Origin: Candidatus Undinarchaeales archaeon SRR5007147.bin71
Lineage (GTDB): Archaea > Undinarchaeota > Undinarchaeia > Undinarchaeales > Undinarchaeaceae
Direction: 5' to 3'
DNA: 39,197 nt
Assembly (NCBI GenBank): GCA_014189675.1
Contig: DVAE01000015.1
Coordinates: forward strand, 1-39,197
Shown: one piece after another, positions 37,696 to 39,197 of the stretch
Layout: the number at the start of each line of letters is the position of its first letter
How positions within the stretch are numbered: position 1 is the stretch's first letter
Notes under the pieces: generated by a model
What the model saw: the letters and a program-made list of their open reading frames with translations, nothing else
Database searches by the model: none
Told to the model about the DNA's origin: nothing
Translations under genes and position numbers: made by a program

Positions 37696-39197
37696 ATGGT
37701 CAACAAGCTAGTCACCGGCGGAGCTGTCGTCGTACTCTTTCTTGTAATTGGCTACGTATTCTTCGGTGCTGGCGGAGGCCTTCTTGGGCAGTTCACAGGA
37801 GTTGGAGAAGCCCAGGAAGCAGTGTATGTTGTAGGTCAAAATGGTTTGATTCTAAAGTCAACAGACGGCGGAGATAGTTGGGAGGAACAAGATTCTGGGA
37901 CTACTGAACGCCTCAACACAGTTTATTTCACTTCAATTGATATTGGCTTTGCTGCAGGTCTCGGGGGAACTTTATTGAAAACAACAGATGGCGGTGATGA
38001 GTGGGAACAAACCAGCGTAAATTGTGGTTCAATTGACCCATGTTATATTAATGACATACATTTCCCAACGTCACGAGTCGGTTACGCCGCAGGATGGGAA
38101 ACTTATCTAAAAACTTCTAATGGTGGCAACAATTGGGAGTATAAAATGCGTTCATCCTATTCTGATAAACTTGCAGTATTCTTCACAGACGAAAATACAG
38201 GATACCTTGCTGGCAAAAGTCGGATGCTGGACAAAATAGAAGGAGATGTTATCGAAAATCTAATCCCTCACGGAAATCCTGATTGGAATGATGTTTATTT
38301 CACTGATGAAGATACAGGTTACATAGTTAGCAGTTATGGCTCGGTTCGTAAAACAACAGATGGTGGTGAAAGCGGTTGGCCAGAGTCTTGGCAATCTGTA
38401 CTTGATATTGATGGAAACTTTAAATCAATATATTTTACTGATGAAAATACTGGATATGTGGCTGGAGCTGAAATAGTTTGGCACGGATCTCAAGGTGGGC
38501 CTTATCACACTACTGGAACTATTCTAAAAACAACAGATGCCGGAGAAAATTGGGAAGAACTGGATTTGAGTGTGGCAGAGAGAGATGATATATCACGAGG
38601 TTATGATGTTGTACCTACTCTACGTTCAATTCATTTTGCCAATGCTAATGAAGGTTATGCTGTTGGACATTTTGGATTGATACTAAAGACTGAAGACGCT
38701 GGAGAGACTTGGGCAGTGTTAAGGACTGCAGAAGGCGATGAATGGCTGACTTCTGTTTTTTCTATAATACAAGAGGCACAAGAGCCCGAAAGTGGTGAGG
38801 TAAGAGGTGCGGCAAAGGCTTTTGTTTCGGTAACAACTCAAAGGGGAGAAGAAAGAACCTCGGACAGCTATTATGATGAAGATGGAGTAATACCAGTAAA
38901 AGAGGGCGATTTTGTAATACTTTCTCCAAATGTGGATATTGTAGGTGATACTTTACCTTCATGGATTGTTGACAGAGAGGAAGGCACTTATACTGAAACA
39001 ACAGTTGTAAAATGGTATGACGACGACAGAAGACTTCGATCTATAGGTGTGCCTGTGGCTAGTAATAGAAACGAGCCTCCTTTCTGGTGGTACGGTGCAG
39101 GTGGAGGAGATGAAGCATCTCCATACAGATTTAGAACGGCAGAGGACGGCGAATTCCCACTTGGATTCGAATACATACTTGGAGAATTTGATGATGA
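37696..39197 (+). CDS. Secreted/membrane-anchored BNR (Asp-box, Ycf48-like) beta-propeller protein, truncated at window end
   Basis: Translated by hand from ATG 37696; no stop to 39197. N-terminal hydrophobic anchor 'AVVVLFLVIGYVFFGAGGG'; repeats ILKSTDGGDSWEE, LLKTTDGGDEWEQ, YLKTSNGGNNWEY, VRKTTDGGES, ILKTTDAGENWEE, ILKTEDAGETWAV. Confidence 0.9.
   Translation, partial: MVNKLVTGGAVVVLFLVIGYVFFGAGGGLLGQFTGVGEAQEAVYVVGQNGLILKSTDGGDSWEEQDSGTTERLNTVYFTSIDIGFAAGLGGTLLKTTDGGDEWEQTSVNCGSIDPCYINDIHFPTSRVGYAAGWETYLKTSNGGNNWEYKMRSSYSDKLAVFFTDENTGYLAGKSRMLDKIEGDVIENLIPHGNPDWNDVYFTDEDTGYIVSSYGSVRKTTDGGESGWPESWQSVLDIDGNFKSIYFTDENTGYVAGAEIVWHGSQGGPYHTTGTILKTTDAGENWEELDLSVAERDDISRGYDVVPTLRSIHFANANEGYAVGHFGLILKTEDAGETWAVLRTAEGDEWLTSVFSIIQEAQEPESGEVRGAAKAFVSVTTQRGEERTSDSYYDEDGVIPVKEGDFVILSPNVDIVGDTLPSWIVDREEGTYTETTVVKWYDDDRRLRSIGVPVASNRNEPPFWWYGAGGGDEASPYRFRTAEDGEFPLGFEYILGEFDD

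Noticed and set aside
37407-37877. 156-aa + strand ORF
   Set aside because: Antisense to the zinc-ribbon gene and out of frame with the BNR protein start at 37696; low-quality translation.
38762-39176. Minus-strand ORFs of 79 and 62 aa
   Set aside because: Antisense to the long open BNR-protein frame.
1-39197. tRNA/rRNA genes, transposases, CRISPR arrays, restriction or toxin-antitoxin systems
   Set aside because: Scanned for T-loop GGTTCGAATCC-type signatures, regularly spaced repeats and characteristic protein motifs; none convincing. A tRNAscan-SE/Infernal run would be needed to exclude split or degenerate tRNAs.

Overview
Archaeal chromosomal window of about 39 kb, AT-rich, with euryarchaeal or DPANN-like gene content; I cannot assign the lineage more precisely. 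(1) 0-6 kb: housekeeping genes (HD hydrolase, UPF0200 kinase-like, PRC-barrel, thioredoxin, RNA cyclic phosphodiesterase, PhoU-like, TraB-like, TctA-like permease). (2) 5.9-14 kb: a complete A-type ATP synthase operon, H-I-K-E-C-F-A-B-D. (3) 14-20.2 kb: DNA polymerase D large and small subunits followed by Orc1/Cdc6. (4) 20.15-20.66 kb: a non-coding segment with four ORB-like elements, an AT-rich stretch and a switch in strand composition; this is a strong candidate replication origin. (5) 20.6-34.4 kb: wHTH protein, DEAD-box helicase with an RG-rich repeat tail, Hef, adenylosuccinate lyase, M50-like protease, second PRC-barrel, PC4-like acidic-tail protein, IMPDH, leucyl aminopeptidase, SurE. 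(6) 34.4-37.4 kb: a distinctive block with three small wHTH-type proteins, an untracked 37-aa very basic protein, very G-poor spacer DNA, and at each end a related ~74-nt structured element in the same orientation. (7) 37.7 kb to the end: a secreted BNR/Asp-box protein, open at the window edge and absent from the ORF track. Main items to follow up are the oriC with its apparently inverted skew, the paired structured elements and candidate RNAs in the 34-37 kb block, and the hidden basic microprotein. No tRNA, rRNA, CRISPR array or transposase was recognised.
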